From contig CAWDDF010000003.1 in assembly GCA_963801035.1 (NCBI GenBank), positions 62,001 through 126,000 on the forward strand: a stretch of DNA of 64,000 nucleotides, in the 5' to 3' direction. Positions 1-8,004 of this stretch are shown one piece after another; within the stretch, counting starts at the first letter, position 1; each line of letters opens with the position of its first letter. A program made the translations under genes and the position numbers. The DNA is from JACCZX01 sp963801035 (GTDB lineage Bacteria > Pseudomonadota > Gammaproteobacteria > Burkholderiales > Burkholderiaceae_F). Under the pieces are notes generated by a model, which saw only the letters and a program-made list of their open reading frames with translations, searched no databases and was not told the origin of the DNA.

Positions 1-30
1 GTGACGGCGGCCCGCCCGATGGGCTCGTGA
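1..30 (+). CDS. C-terminal end of an upstream gene (partial)
   Basis: The first frame is open from the window edge to a TGA at 28-30, encoding a short tail ending MGS. It lies just upstream of the TRAP small-permease gene, where a TRAP solute-binding protein is often found, but nine residues cannot identify it. It could equally be noncoding. Confidence 0.2.
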   Translation: MTAARPMGS

Positions 31-66
31 CCAACGGTCCCGCGGAAAAAAGTCCGGGAGAACGTC

Positions 67-585
67 ATGCCTACGACCATTGCCACGGCAGTCGCCTGGA
101 TGAGGCGCCGCGCGGAAAACATCGTCGCCGGCCTGCTCGGCCTGATGTTCGTCGCGTTCATCATCCAGATCGTCTTCCGGTACTTTTTCAATTTCCCGAT
201 CGGCTGGACATCGGAGCTGTCCGTCGTCACCTGGCTTTACATGGTGCTGATCGGATCCGCGTTCTGGCTCAAGGAGACCGAGGAAGTCCGGTTCGACCTC
301 ATTTCGAGTAAGTTGGGGCCGCGGGGAAGGCGCGCGATTGGGTTCATCGTGGCGATCGCTGCCATCGTCCTGTTCGGCATGGCGCTTCCGGCCACCGTGA
401 AGTACGTCGCCTTCATGAAGGTCGAGAGCAGCTCCTACCTCAAGATCCGTCTCGACATCTTGTACTCGATCTACGTCGTGTTCGCCGTCGCGATCATCGT
501 CCGCTATCTCTGGGCAATCGTGGGCCTGTATCGCGGCGAGGCGCCGGAAGAGGCCGACATCACCAAGGCGACGTCCGGACTATGA
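67..585 (+). CDS. TRAP transporter small permease (DctQ family)
   Basis: This 172-residue membrane protein matches the DctQ small subunit of tripartite ATP-independent periplasmic (TRAP) transporters in length and layout. It has about four hydrophobic segments, near residues 18-40, 50-70, 90-115 and 130-155. The family works with a large permease and a periplasmic binding protein to import organic acids using an ion gradient. A GGGAG-type ribosome site lies about 9 bases before the ATG. The stop overlaps the start of the large permease gene (ATGA), so the two are translationally coupled. The downstream genes point to a shikimate- or quinate-like substrate, which is inference. Confidence 0.9.
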   Translation: MPTTIATAVAWMRRRAENIVAGLLGLMFVAFIIQIVFRYFFNFPIGWTSELSVVTWLYMVLIGSAFWLKETEEVRFDLISSKLGPRGRRAIGFIVAIAAIVLFGMALPATVKYVAFMKVESSSYLKIRLDILYSIYVVFAVAIIVRYLWAIVGLYRGEAPEEADITKATSGL

Positions 586-1883
586 ACCTCACCAGCCCGT
601 TTGCGCTTGCGCTCTACGCCATCGTCGGGTTGAGCCTGATCGGACTGCCGGTCGCCTACGCGATGATCGGCGGCTCCATTCTCTGGCTGTTCCTGTCGGG
701 CCTCGACATGGGAACCGCGGCCGAGCAGTTGCTGAACGGCATGATGGCGAGCCAGCTGCTGCTGGCGATCCCTCTGTTCATCCTCGCCGCCGAGTTCATG
801 AACACCGGCAGCATCATGGACAGGCTGCTGCATTTCTGCAATGCGATCGTCGGGCGCTTTCGCGGCGGCCTGGCCCAGGTCAACGTCGTGCAGAGCATCA
901 TCTTCTCAAGCATGTCGGGCTCTGCGCTCGCCGATGCCGCGGCCTCGGGCAAGATCATGCAGTCGATGATGACCAAGGACGGAAAGTATCCCGCCGCATT
1001 TGCCGCCGCGCTGACCTGCGTGTCGTCGGTCATCGGGCCGATCATCCCGCCCTCGATCCCGCTCGTGCTCTACGCGCTGATCTCGGACACGTCGGTCGGC
1101 TATCTTTTCCTTGGCGGCGTCATCCCGGGCCTGCTGCTGGCAGCCGTCCAGAGCGGCCTGATCGCAGCCGTCGCCAAGCGCCGCAACTTTCCGGTCGAGA
1201 TGCGGGTCCCGCTGCGCGAGCTGCCTCGCGTCACCTGGGAGGCGATGCCGGCGCTTCTGATGCCGGTGATCCTGCTCGGCTGCATGTGGTCGGGGATCAC
1301 CACGCCTACCGAGGCCGCGGCGGTCGCCGCTGCCTACGCGTTGCTGATCTCCGCATTGCTGTACAGGAGCGTCGGACCGAAAAACGTCTACAACTCGCTG
1401 GTGTCCAGCGCGCGCGTTACGGTGTCGATCGGCATGCTGATCGCTGGTGCGATGGTGTTCAACTACGTCATCACGGCGGAGAACATCCCGAAGGCGCTGA
1501 GCGCGATACTGAAATCCCACGAGCTGTCGCCGCTCGTGTTCCTGCTGGCGGTAAACATCCTGCTGCTGGTCCTCGGTTGCTTTCTCGAGGGGACGACGAT
1601 CATCCTCGTCATCCTCCCGGTGCTCATTCCTACCGCGCAGGCACTCGGCATCGACCTCGTGCACTTCGGCGTGATCTGCGTGGTGAACATCATGATCGGA
1701 CTGGTCACGCCGCCGTACGGGTTGCTGCTCTTCATGATGAACAAGATTGCCGACGTGCCCCTGAGCGCCATGGTGCGCGAGGTCATGCCGTTCCTGTACG
1801 TGATGATCGGCGCGCTCGCGATCATCACGCTCGTTCCGGATGTGGTGCTGTGGCTGCCCCGCATGCTGGACTACAAGGGCTGA
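582..1883 (+). CDS. TRAP transporter large permease (DctM family)
   Basis: This 433-residue, very hydrophobic protein has the length and roughly 12 membrane segments of the DctM large permease. It carries family-typical stretches such as the GSALADAAASG region (about residues 110-120), the IGPIIPPSIP loop near residue 150 and the GLVTPPYG loop near residue 375. It forms the transport channel with the small subunit upstream, whose stop codon it overlaps. Its stop abuts the end of the convergent shikimate-dehydrogenase-like gene. The substrate is not readable from the sequence; an aromatic precursor acid such as quinate or shikimate is inferred from context. Confidence 0.93.
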   Translation: MNLTSPFALALYAIVGLSLIGLPVAYAMIGGSILWLFLSGLDMGTAAEQLLNGMMASQLLLAIPLFILAAEFMNTGSIMDRLLHFCNAIVGRFRGGLAQVNVVQSIIFSSMSGSALADAAASGKIMQSMMTKDGKYPAAFAAALTCVSSVIGPIIPPSIPLVLYALISDTSVGYLFLGGVIPGLLLAAVQSGLIAAVAKRRNFPVEMRVPLRELPRVTWEAMPALLMPVILLGCMWSGITTPTEAAAVAAAYALLISALLYRSVGPKNVYNSLVSSARVTVSIGMLIAGAMVFNYVITAENIPKALSAILKSHELSPLVFLLAVNILLLVLGCFLEGTTIILVILPVLIPTAQALGIDLVHFGVICVVNIMIGLVTPPYGLLLFMMNKIADVPLSAMVREVMPFLYVMIGALAIITLVPDVVLWLPRMLDYKG

Positions 1884-2717
1884 TCAGTAGCTGAGCCTCG
1901 CCACTGCGCGCAGCTCCTCGGGCGTGGTGGTCGGAAAGTCGAAGAACTCGAGGTAGGCGGGAATCTGCTCGAACAGCATGTCGGTGCCGATCTGGATCTG
2001 GCAACCGCGCGCCTGCGCGGCGATGAGGAACGCCGTCATTTCCTTCTTCATCACCACCTCGCCGACGAAGCTGCTCGGAGCAATGCGTGAGACATCCAGC
2101 GGCAGCGGATCGTCGTCGTTCATCCCCAGCGGCGTCGCGTTGACCACCAGGCTGTAGCCGGCGGGATCGTTCGAACCGGTACTGACCTGCAGCCGCGGAT
2201 AGTGCTGTCGCAGGCGCGCAGCGAGTCCCTCCGCCGATTCGGCGTGGCTGTCGAACAGGCCGATCGCGGCCACGCCGCCGGCAGCCAGCGATGCGGCGAT
2301 CGCCGAGCCCACGCCGCCGCTGCCGACGACCAGAGCCTTCGCACCTTCGATCCGGCAGCCCTTGCGGCGCAAGCCGCGCACGAAGCCTTCGCCGTCGAAC
2401 ATGTCGCCCTGTAGGCGCCCTTCCGCCGTGCGCCGCACCGCATTGCAGGCGCCGGCGATCTGCGCCGTGCCCGAGACCTCGTCGAGCAAGCCGAGCGTCG
2501 TTACCTTGTGCGGCATCGTGATCAGCGCTCCGCGGATGTTCTCAAGCGAAAAAACGGCGCGCAGGAACGCTGGGTAATTCTCGGCCTTGCATCCCATCGG
2601 CACCACCACCGCATCGATGCCGGCGTGCTCGAAGTACGGGTTGTAGATCATCGGCGCCTTGAACGCGTCCGTCGGCCAGCCGATATGGGCGATCAGCGCA
2701 GTCGTTCCGCGAATCAT
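1884..2717 (-). CDS. shikimate/quinate dehydrogenase-family protein
   Basis: This 277-residue protein has the two-domain plan of the shikimate dehydrogenase family. The N-terminal substrate domain carries an ITMPHK segment holding the expected catalytic lysine and a DMFDGEGF segment holding the aspartate. The Rossmann domain has GSGGVGSA near residue 133. The classical SKSP substrate signature is absent and replaced by DAFKAP, so it is probably a divergent paralogue (shikimate- or quinate-dehydrogenase-like) rather than the biosynthetic enzyme. It lies next to a second, more classical copy on the same strand, between a TRAP transporter and a dehydroquinase. A catabolic role is inferred. Confidence 0.85.
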   Translation of the reverse strand: MIRGTTALIAHIGWPTDAFKAPMIYNPYFEHAGIDAVVVPMGCKAENYPAFLRAVFSLENIRGALITMPHKVTTLGLLDEVSGTAQIAGACNAVRRTAEGRLQGDMFDGEGFVRGLRRKGCRIEGAKALVVGSGGVGSAIAASLAAGGVAAIGLFDSHAESAEGLAARLRQHYPRLQVSTGSNDPAGYSLVVNATPLGMNDDDPLPLDVSRIAPSSFVGEVVMKKEMTAFLIAAQARGCQIQIGTDMLFEQIPAYLEFFDFPTTTPEELRAVARLSY

Positions 2718-2830
2718 CTGGCTATCGCTCCGCGAAGTTAGTCGCGCACGTTGCGCTCGCCTGCAGCACGTCGATATGAGTCAGTCCGATAGAGCCGGCG
2801 CCCGCGCCGGCGATGCGAGTCCGCTTCATC

Positions 2831-3652
2831 TCACACAAGCGGGACGGTCAGTTGAGCGATCACCGCGCGCGTGTCGGGCCGCACGCCGCGCCACCAGAAG
2901 AACGCCTCGGCCGCCTGCTCGACCAACATGCCGACGCCGTCTGCGAGCTGCGGCACGCCTGCATCGCGCGCCAGGCGCAGAAACGGCGTTAGCCCTTTGC
3001 CGTACACCATTTCGTACGCGAGGGTGGCTTTAACGAAGTCCTCGGCCGGCACTGGCGGAATTTCTCCGCGCATGCTGGCCGACGTGGCGTTGATCACGAG
3101 GTCGAAGCGTTCGCCCGCAAGTTCGCCATAGCTGCAGGCGGCCACGCGTCCATCCTCGTTGAAGTGCGACGCCATCTCGAGCGCCCGGTCGACGTTGCGG
3201 TTGGCGATCACGATCTGCGCCGGCCGCTCATCGAGCATCGGTTGCAGCACGCCGTGCGCGGCACCGCCGGCACCGAGCAACAGCACGCGTTTGCTCTGCA
3301 AGGGGAACCCGAGGTTGCGCTGCACGTCGTTGACGAAGCCGATGCCGTCGAAGTTGTCGGCGTAGATGCGATCGCCTTCGAACTTCAGCGCGTTGGTCGC
3401 TTCGGCCAGTCGGGCGCGCTCGAGCTTGTCGGTTGCGAGTTCATAGGCCTGGAGTTTGAAAGGCGCGGTCACGTTCATGCCGCGGCCGCCGGCACGGCGG
3501 AACGCGTGCACCGCCGCGGCGAAGCCGTCGAGCGGCCCTTCGATCGCGGTGTATTCAATGTCCTGATCGGTCGCGCGCGCGAACCTCGAGTGGATAAGCG
3601 GCGACTTCGAATGCGAGATCGGATTACCGATGACAGCGTAGCGGTCAGACAT
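2831..3652 (-). CDS. aroE: shikimate dehydrogenase
   Basis: This 273-residue protein matches classical AroE. SKSPLIH near residue 14 binds substrate, NVTAPFK near residue 60 carries the catalytic lysine, DNFDGIGF near residue 99 carries the catalytic aspartate, and GAGGAA near residue 125 binds NADP. The usual NTDG is NFDG here, a mild deviation. The enzyme interconverts 3-dehydroshikimate and shikimate in the cytoplasm. It is followed by a second family member, from which it is separated by about 110 bases, and sits in a cluster with dehydroquinase. It may therefore serve catabolism rather than the main biosynthetic pathway. Confidence 0.9.
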   Translation of the reverse strand: MSDRYAVIGNPISHSKSPLIHSRFARATDQDIEYTAIEGPLDGFAAAVHAFRRAGGRGMNVTAPFKLQAYELATDKLERARLAEATNALKFEGDRIYADNFDGIGFVNDVQRNLGFPLQSKRVLLLGAGGAAHGVLQPMLDERPAQIVIANRNVDRALEMASHFNEDGRVAACSYGELAGERFDLVINATSASMRGEIPPVPAEDFVKATLAYEMVYGKGLTPFLRLARDAGVPQLADGVGMLVEQAAEAFFWWRGVRPDTRAVIAQLTVPLV

Positions 3653-3709
3653 GCCGAATCCTAAGCGGTGCCGGCACGCCTTGCGTGTCGCAGTCGGACG
3701 TCGTTTCGT

Positions 3710-4600
3710 TCAATACGGAGCGACGGTTCGCCGGTTGGCAGAAGTTGCACGTCCGGAACGGCGCTTATCGCGCACGCTCCTGTCCCCGGAATGCTCGGCG
3801 AGGTACGCCTTCAGCGTCTCGAGGCAGCGGGTTGCGTGCTCCGCGTAGCCGATCTCCTCGTGCCGCTCCTTGTTGGGCAGTTCGATCGAATATACGCAGC
3901 GCGGGATGTGTGCGAGGATGCTGGCGACGTCGATGCCACCCTCGCCGACATACATGCGGGCCTCGCGCATGATGCGGATCATCTCGGCGCGTTCGCTCGG
4001 GATCTCGGCCGGCGCGTCGCACAGCTGAGCGAAGTGGAACCACTCGCGCGGCACTGCGTCGAGATCGGCCGGGTCATCGCGGGCGCGGTGGAAGTGGTGC
4101 ATGTCGACCATCAGGCCCGCGTTGCTCCGGTTGACCGCGCGCAGCACATCGACAGCCTGCGCAAGGCTGGCCACGGCTGCGATCGGGACGTACTCGAGGT
4201 CTACCGTCAGCCCGAACGGTTTCGCGAGATCGCAGATTTCGCCGAACTTCTCGATGTAGAAGTCGCGTTCGCCGCCCCAGATACTCGACAGGACGGCCTT
4301 GGCGCCGAGTTCAGCGGCGACTTCCATCGCCGGCAGGTACCTTGTCGGGTGCACTCCCTCGTACACGCGCGCAAGTTCGATGTCGTGTACGCGCAGGCCC
4401 GTCGACGCGAGCGCCTGCTTGGTCTGCTTCAGCATCTGCGGGTTGTCGGCCAGCGCATAGTTGGGCTCGCCCGGCAGGCCCATGTAGATGGTGCGGATGC
4501 TCACATAATCGTAGCCGGCGCGCGCCGCGATGTAGGTCATCTCCGGCGGCGCGCAGCCCAGCACCGTCAGATGGGCGAGCGAAAACTCCTGCTTGGCCAT
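3710..4600 (-). CDS. sugar phosphate isomerase/epimerase-like TIM-barrel protein
   Basis: This is a protein of about 296 residues of the xylose-isomerase-like TIM-barrel superfamily. Visible family features are LEYVPIA followed by GLMVDMHHFHRA (metal-ligand region) and the later HFAQLCDAP segment. The start at 4600 is chosen because GAGGGA lies upstream and the protein then begins MAKQEFSL; an ATG farther upstream adds a basic tail with no family resemblance. Members include 3-dehydroshikimate dehydratases, which make protocatechuate. That activity would fit the neighbouring shikimate and dehydroquinate enzymes, but hydroxypyruvate-isomerase-like activities cannot be excluded. Confidence 0.8.
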   Translation of the reverse strand: MAKQEFSLAHLTVLGCAPPEMTYIAARAGYDYVSIRTIYMGLPGEPNYALADNPQMLKQTKQALASTGLRVHDIELARVYEGVHPTRYLPAMEVAAELGAKAVLSSIWGGERDFYIEKFGEICDLAKPFGLTVDLEYVPIAAVASLAQAVDVLRAVNRSNAGLMVDMHHFHRARDDPADLDAVPREWFHFAQLCDAPAEIPSERAEMIRIMREARMYVGEGGIDVASILAHIPRCVYSIELPNKERHEEIGYAEHATRCLETLKAYLAEHSGDRSVRDKRRSGRATSANRRTVAPY

Positions 4601-4665
4601 GTCTTCCCTCAGTCGGTGCTGACGTGATGCACTCGTTTGCCCGGTGAGTAGATGTCCATGATGTT

Positions 4666-4890
4666 TCAATGCCCGGCGGTCGGCACCGGTTCGTTCTTCA
4701 TGTACACGTCGGGCACGACCGGCTTGTTCGCTTTGATCGCGCGCTCAGCGCCGGCTTAAGTTGGCGGCCGACGCGATCTTCACGCATTCGACGCCGTAGG
4801 CGCCGCGCGATCGCTGCGAAATCGACGAATACGGCCTGCCGTCCTTCTCGCATGCTCACGACGCTCGCGTTCACGATGGGAATGGCGCGA
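4666..4890 (-). pseudogene. remnant of a thiamine-diphosphate enzyme C-terminus (acetolactate-synthase-like)
   Basis: Read in three frames, the minus strand gives the typical C-terminal end of this family: IPIVNAS, then VFVDFAAIAR, then AYGVECVKIASAANL, then KPAL, then ERAIKANKPVVPDVY, ending GH and a stop at 4666. At least two frame changes are needed. The rest of the roughly 550-residue enzyme is missing upstream. It directly precedes the TIM-barrel gene on the same strand, so it may once have belonged to the same catabolic operon. Assignment rests on the recognisable tail only. Confidence 0.6.
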
Positions 4891-4973
4891 AGCTTAGGCG
4901 CGCGACATGGGCGCCACAAGCAACGGAGGGGAAGCTCGCGCGATTATCGCGCGCAGCAAATTGCTGCCAGCGC

Positions 4974-5090
4974 CGACGCGATTACGCCAACCAGTGGTTC
5001 GAGCTCGGCGAACGGATTGCGAGGCGTGTCAGCTATGCGTTGCTGTTGGCCACCGGAGCCAAACTCTTGTTCGACGCGCTGACGCGTTGA
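4974..5090 (+). pseudogene. possible C-terminal fragment of a membrane permease
   Basis: One open frame reads DYANQWFELGERIARRVS, then a hydrophobic helix (YALLLATGAKLLFDAL) and a stop at 5088-5090. This resembles the end of TauE/SafE-type permeases, which close with a short amphipathic stretch and a last membrane helix. No start or upstream portion is present. It sits just before aroD. The family call is tentative. Confidence 0.25.
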
Positions 5091-5132
5091 GCCTTAAAGT
5101 TCACTTTAGGTTTCAGTGCGAGGCCAACCACC

Positions 5133-5942
5133 ATGAACGCAGCCAAATTGATCCACGTGCAGGGCAAGCCCCTCGGCGGCGGTGCGCTGCCGGCCATCAT
5201 CACGCCGCTGGTCGGCAAGACCAAAGCAGCACTGCTCGACGAGGTCGCTGCGATCGTGCCGAAGCAGCCCGACCTGCTGGAGTGGCGGATCGATTTTTTC
5301 GAAGGCATCGGCGACACCGCGCTGGTGATTGACGCCGCGCGCGCGATCAGTGCAGCCGGCGGCATCCCGATCCTGTTGACCCGACGCAACACGACCGAAG
5401 GCGGGCAGCGCGTGCCGATCGATGAGCAGGCCGTTGTGGCGATGTACAGCGAAGCCTGCCGCGCCCGCTGTGTCGAGGTGATCGATTACGAGTTGTCCAA
5501 CCGGCGGCAGGATCTGCAGCGGCTGCGCGCGGTATCGGCGGAAAACGGCATCGCGATGATCATGTCGTATCACAACTTCCAGCACACGCCGGATGCGGCC
5601 ACACTGGACAGCAAGTTCATCGACGCCGAGCGTCAGGGTGCCGACGTGGCGAAGGTAGCGGTGATGCCGAACGATCCGCAGGACGTGCTGACTCTGCTCG
5701 CCGCGACGTATCGGGCAAGCCAGTCGATCCGCATCCCGCTGCTCACCATGGCGATGGGCGGGGTCGGCTCGCTATCGCGCGTGATGGGCTGGCTCTACGG
5801 TTCAGCGGCGACGTTTGCGGTCGGCAAGAGCAGTTCAGCGCCGGGACAGATCGCCATCGAGGAGTTGCGCGAGGTTCTGGCCACGGTGCGCCGGTCGACC
5901 GGATCGCCCACCTTGGTGACGACCACCACTTCGTCGCGATGA
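5133..5942 (+). CDS. aroD: type I 3-dehydroquinate dehydratase
   Basis: This 269-residue protein matches class I dehydroquinases, Schiff-base enzymes that convert 3-dehydroquinate to 3-dehydroshikimate. The catalytic histidine lies in MSYHNF (about residue 146) and the Schiff-base lysine in DVAKVAVMP (about residue 173). LEWRIDFFE near the N terminus and the GKSSSAPGQ loop near the C terminus are also typical. The family normally ends soon after the ELREVLATVRR helix. Here the frame runs about 16 residues further, into a remnant of an antisense aldo/keto reductase gene, so the native stop has probably been lost at a junction near 5895. Confidence 0.92.
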   Translation: MNAAKLIHVQGKPLGGGALPAIITPLVGKTKAALLDEVAAIVPKQPDLLEWRIDFFEGIGDTALVIDAARAISAAGGIPILLTRRNTTEGGQRVPIDEQAVVAMYSEACRARCVEVIDYELSNRRQDLQRLRAVSAENGIAMIMSYHNFQHTPDAATLDSKFIDAERQGADVAKVAVMPNDPQDVLTLLAATYRASQSIRIPLLTMAMGGVGSLSRVMGWLYGSAATFAVGKSSSAPGQIAIEELREVLATVRRSTGSPTLVTTTTSSR

Positions 5943-6165
5943 CAGAACTCGCGCACGAACTGCCGGTCAGCTCCTCCGAAGCGCCGCCGGCGTACATGTC
6001 GGCGGTGTCGCAAAAGTTGATGCCCGCCTCGATCGCCGAGCGCACCAGCAGTCGCGCGACAACTCGTCGAGCACCCATGGCCGCCACTTCGGTGTGCCGT
6101 AGGTCAGGCGGTCGACGGTCAAGAGAATCCGTACTCGGTCATCCTTTCGAACAAATTTTTCGAAG
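5900..6165 (-). pseudogene. aldo/keto reductase N-terminal remnant
   Basis: The minus strand carries, in shifting frames, the start of an aldo/keto reductase: LTYGTPKWRPWVLDE, then LLVRSAIEAGINFCDTADMY, then GGASEELTG, then FVREFCHRDEVVVVTKVGDP. The DTADMY stretch holds the catalytic aspartate and tyrosine. At least two frame changes are needed, and the rest of the roughly 320-residue barrel is absent because the sequence runs into the 3' end of aroD. It is a broken relic. Confidence 0.65.
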
Positions 6166-6195
6166 TTCAAAGTTTCTGAGCGCCACCAACCACGT

Positions 6196-6396
6196 CTACG
6201 CCACCAACATCATCCTGGTCGTTGTCGTTGGAACGGCGATGGACATGACGCCAACGATTTTGACGTCTGTTCCACAGAATCTTCCGGGATGACAACATCC
6301 GGCGGTGGTGTACAGCCAGTCGTACAGCTCCTCCGCTCGTCGTTGCAACGCGACTTGAACTTCGGTTCCGAAGTACGTCACGATTCCCTCCGTCAT
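6196..6396 (-). CDS. small hypothetical protein
   Basis: This is a 66-residue reading frame with GAGGG about 8 bases before its ATG. It begins MTEGIVTYFGTEVQVALQRR and has a cysteine-containing middle (CCHPGRFCG) that could bind metal. I do not recognise a family. It is isolated between the aldo/keto reductase remnant and a methyltransferase gene. The ribosome site is the main support. Confidence 0.35.
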   Translation of the reverse strand: MTEGIVTYFGTEVQVALQRRAEELYDWLYTTAGCCHPGRFCGTDVKIVGVMSIAVPTTTTRMMLVA

Positions 6397-6435
6397 TAAG
6401 TGGCCCTCAAGGCCGCACAAAGCTTAGTGCCAACC

Positions 6436-6450
6436 GTCCGCTTATGGCCG
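6436..6450 (+). repeat. dispersed intergenic repeat, copy 1
   Basis: GTCCGCTTATGGCCG lies just downstream of the methyltransferase stop. It is one of at least nine near-copies of TGTCCGCTATTGGCCG in the window, most of them between genes. Confidence 0.6.
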
Positions 6451-6494
6451 GCGGCCGCCAATGGGATCAAGTTCCGTCTGGGTCTGACTTGACC

Positions 6495-7256
6495 TCAGTC
6501 CTTGGATCGGGCCTGAACGAGCATGCAGTCGCTCTCGCGCAACCAACTCAGCTCGTCGCCATCAAGAACTCGACTGTGCACATATCCAGCTGCATCGAGC
6601 AGCGCCAGTATCTGCTGGGCACTGTGCTTTCTCAAGCGGATCGATTCCGTCTCGCTCGAGATCACTTCATCGCCGCGCATTTCCTCGTAGCGGCCAGAAA
6701 GATAAACGACACTCGGGTCATCACTTGGCCTTTCTTTGCAGCGAAAAACGATCGTGCGTTCATCGTCGACCCTAACGCTTCGGCTCTCGACACCACGCTC
6801 ACCAGCTGGGTCGCTCGCGTCCTCGTGACTGGAGGAAATTATTTCAAGCAGAAGTGAGGATCCCGGTTCGAGGTGACGGCGCACTTGAACGAGGCCCAGC
6901 TGCAAGGATTGATCGCTTGAAAGCAGTCCGATCGAGCCGCTCGGAATGAACGCCATTCGAAAGCGGTGCGGAAGGTCAAGTTGCTCCATGAACTGGTGAT
7001 AGAGGACCGGATGGAGGTTCTGCCTGTCGGCGTGCCGACGACAAGCCGCCAGCATAGCCAGCGAGGCGTCGAATCCCTCAATGTCGACCCCGGCGCGGAG
7101 CAGCGGCAACAAAAACCTGCCGGAGCCGCACATCGGTTCCAGGACCCGGCCGCCGGCTTCCCTCGCTCGTGCCAGGTAATACTCGAACGCCGCTGGCGGT
7201 GCTTGGGGTTTATCGAGGTCATAGAACAATGTGCAGAGCGGACCGTACGAATCCAT
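6495..7256 (-). CDS. class I SAM-dependent methyltransferase
   Basis: This protein of about 253 residues has a class I methyltransferase core. The glycine-rich SAM motif is VLEPMCGSGRFLLPL near residue 38, followed by an acidic strand end (IEGFDAS), the motif II region with a GSIGLLSS stretch and the SLLLEIIS strand. The N terminus (DSYGPLCTLFYDLDKP) resembles uncharacterised stand-alone methyltransferases of accessory regions. The ATG at 7256 is preferred over an in-frame GTG at 7271; neither has a strong ribosome site. The substrate is unknown. It is a single-gene unit. Confidence 0.85.
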   Translation of the reverse strand: MDSYGPLCTLFYDLDKPQAPPAAFEYYLARAREAGGRVLEPMCGSGRFLLPLLRAGVDIEGFDASLAMLAACRRHADRQNLHPVLYHQFMEQLDLPHRFRMAFIPSGSIGLLSSDQSLQLGLVQVRRHLEPGSSLLLEIISSSHEDASDPAGERGVESRSVRVDDERTIVFRCKERPSDDPSVVYLSGRYEEMRGDEVISSETESIRLRKHSAQQILALLDAAGYVHSRVLDGDELSWLRESDCMLVQARSKD

Positions 7257-7385
7257 CTGGCTTCGTTTCACAGAGTCAAGTTCATACGATCACTCCGCAT
7301 GCATTACGTGGGTCAAGTCCCTAGGCGGTTCGTCCGTTTTTTTTGACTTTTGAAGACGATTGCGATTCTGACGTTCAAGCTCGAG

Positions 7386-7400
7386 TTCCGCTACTGGCCG
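7386..7400 (+). repeat. dispersed intergenic repeat, copy 2 (variant)
   Basis: GTTCCGCTACTGGCCG-type variant in the gap upstream of the methyltransferase gene, followed by TTATCGGAAGC. Confidence 0.45.
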
Positions 7401-7537
7401 TTATCGGAAGCGCAATGAAGCACCTAACTAGCTTGGAGCGATTGCTCATGGCCGATTCGTGACGGGACGCTAACGGACCCTTAGACGACATTGAGGTCGC
7501 TGAAAAGCGGACGTTTCAGATGCTGTTACAAGCAGAC

Positions 7538-7597
7538 ACTTAACGTCTGAGTTGAGCCGCGCTCGAAGAGCATCGGCTCTCGAACGAGACGTTAGGC
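7538..7597 (-). other. integron attC recombination site
   Basis: This 60-base imperfect palindrome has consensus ends. Read on the minus strand, it starts with GCCTAAC (RYYYAAC) and ends with GTTAAGT (GTTRRRY). The inner L arms (GTCTCGTTCGAGAGCC and GGCTCAACTCAGAC) closely follow those of known attC sites. It lies immediately after the stop of the zinc-ribbon gene on the same strand, exactly as in a gene cassette. No integrase is present in the window. Confidence 0.7.
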
Positions 7598-7617
7598 CGC
7601 GCGTGGTTGGATTTCAT

Positions 7618-7971
7618 CTACCGTTGTGGAAGTCGCGAGATTGCCAGCACGGCGAGCACTACCATCAAGACGGCCACCACCCACCAACCGAGGCCGTCGC
7701 TGATTGTCAAACGCCTGAACATGGCGGCGATGATGGCCGTGGCAATGAGGACAACCGCAACACCCTTCTGGCCTGGCGTCATCTTCTCTGGGGCCAGACC
7801 AAATTCTTCGAACGGCGACGGGCCCGGAAGCTCGCCTTTTCCTTGAGCCGCTCTAACTCTGAGTATCTCGGCCCCACTTGCTCGCGCTGGGAAGGCGCAC
7901 TGCGAACAGGCTTCCGTAGCGGCACTATTGCTCGCGTCACAGGCGTGGCATGTCCAAGCGTACTGAGGCAT
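7618..7971 (-). CDS. zinc-ribbon membrane protein, probable gene-cassette product
   Basis: This 117-residue protein starts with a zinc ribbon (two CxxC pairs in WTCHACDA and CSQCAFP, residues 6-28), continues with a polar linker and ends with two membrane helices (about 72-88 and 95-112). Small proteins of this plan are common in integron cassettes and their relatives; function is unknown. An attC site begins about 20 bases after its stop, and a half attC site lies just before its start, so the gene sits in a cassette-like unit of about 450 bases. Confidence 0.75.
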   Translation of the reverse strand: MPQYAWTCHACDASNSAATEACSQCAFPARASGAEILRVRAAQGKGELPGPSPFEEFGLAPEKMTPGQKGVAVVLIATAIIAAMFRRLTISDGLGWWVVAVLMVVLAVLAISRLPQR

Positions 7972-7976
7972 GAGCG

Positions 7977-8004
7977 GTCTAACGTTCGAGCTCAGCCGCG
8001 CTCG
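7977..8004 (-). other. half attC-like site
   Basis: On the minus strand this reads CGAGCGCGGCTGAGCTCGAA then CGTTAGAC. The end GTTAGAC fits the R' core (GTTRRRY), and the preceding bases resemble the L' arm of the full attC nearby. The matching left arm is not visible. The stop codon of the four-helix membrane protein lies inside the core. Confidence 0.45.

Noticed and set aside
906..1664. Long minus-strand reading frame opposite the TRAP large permease
   Set aside because: It is rich in arginine, aspartate, histidine and glutamine, a typical shadow of a GC-rich membrane gene. The plus-strand gene is certain.
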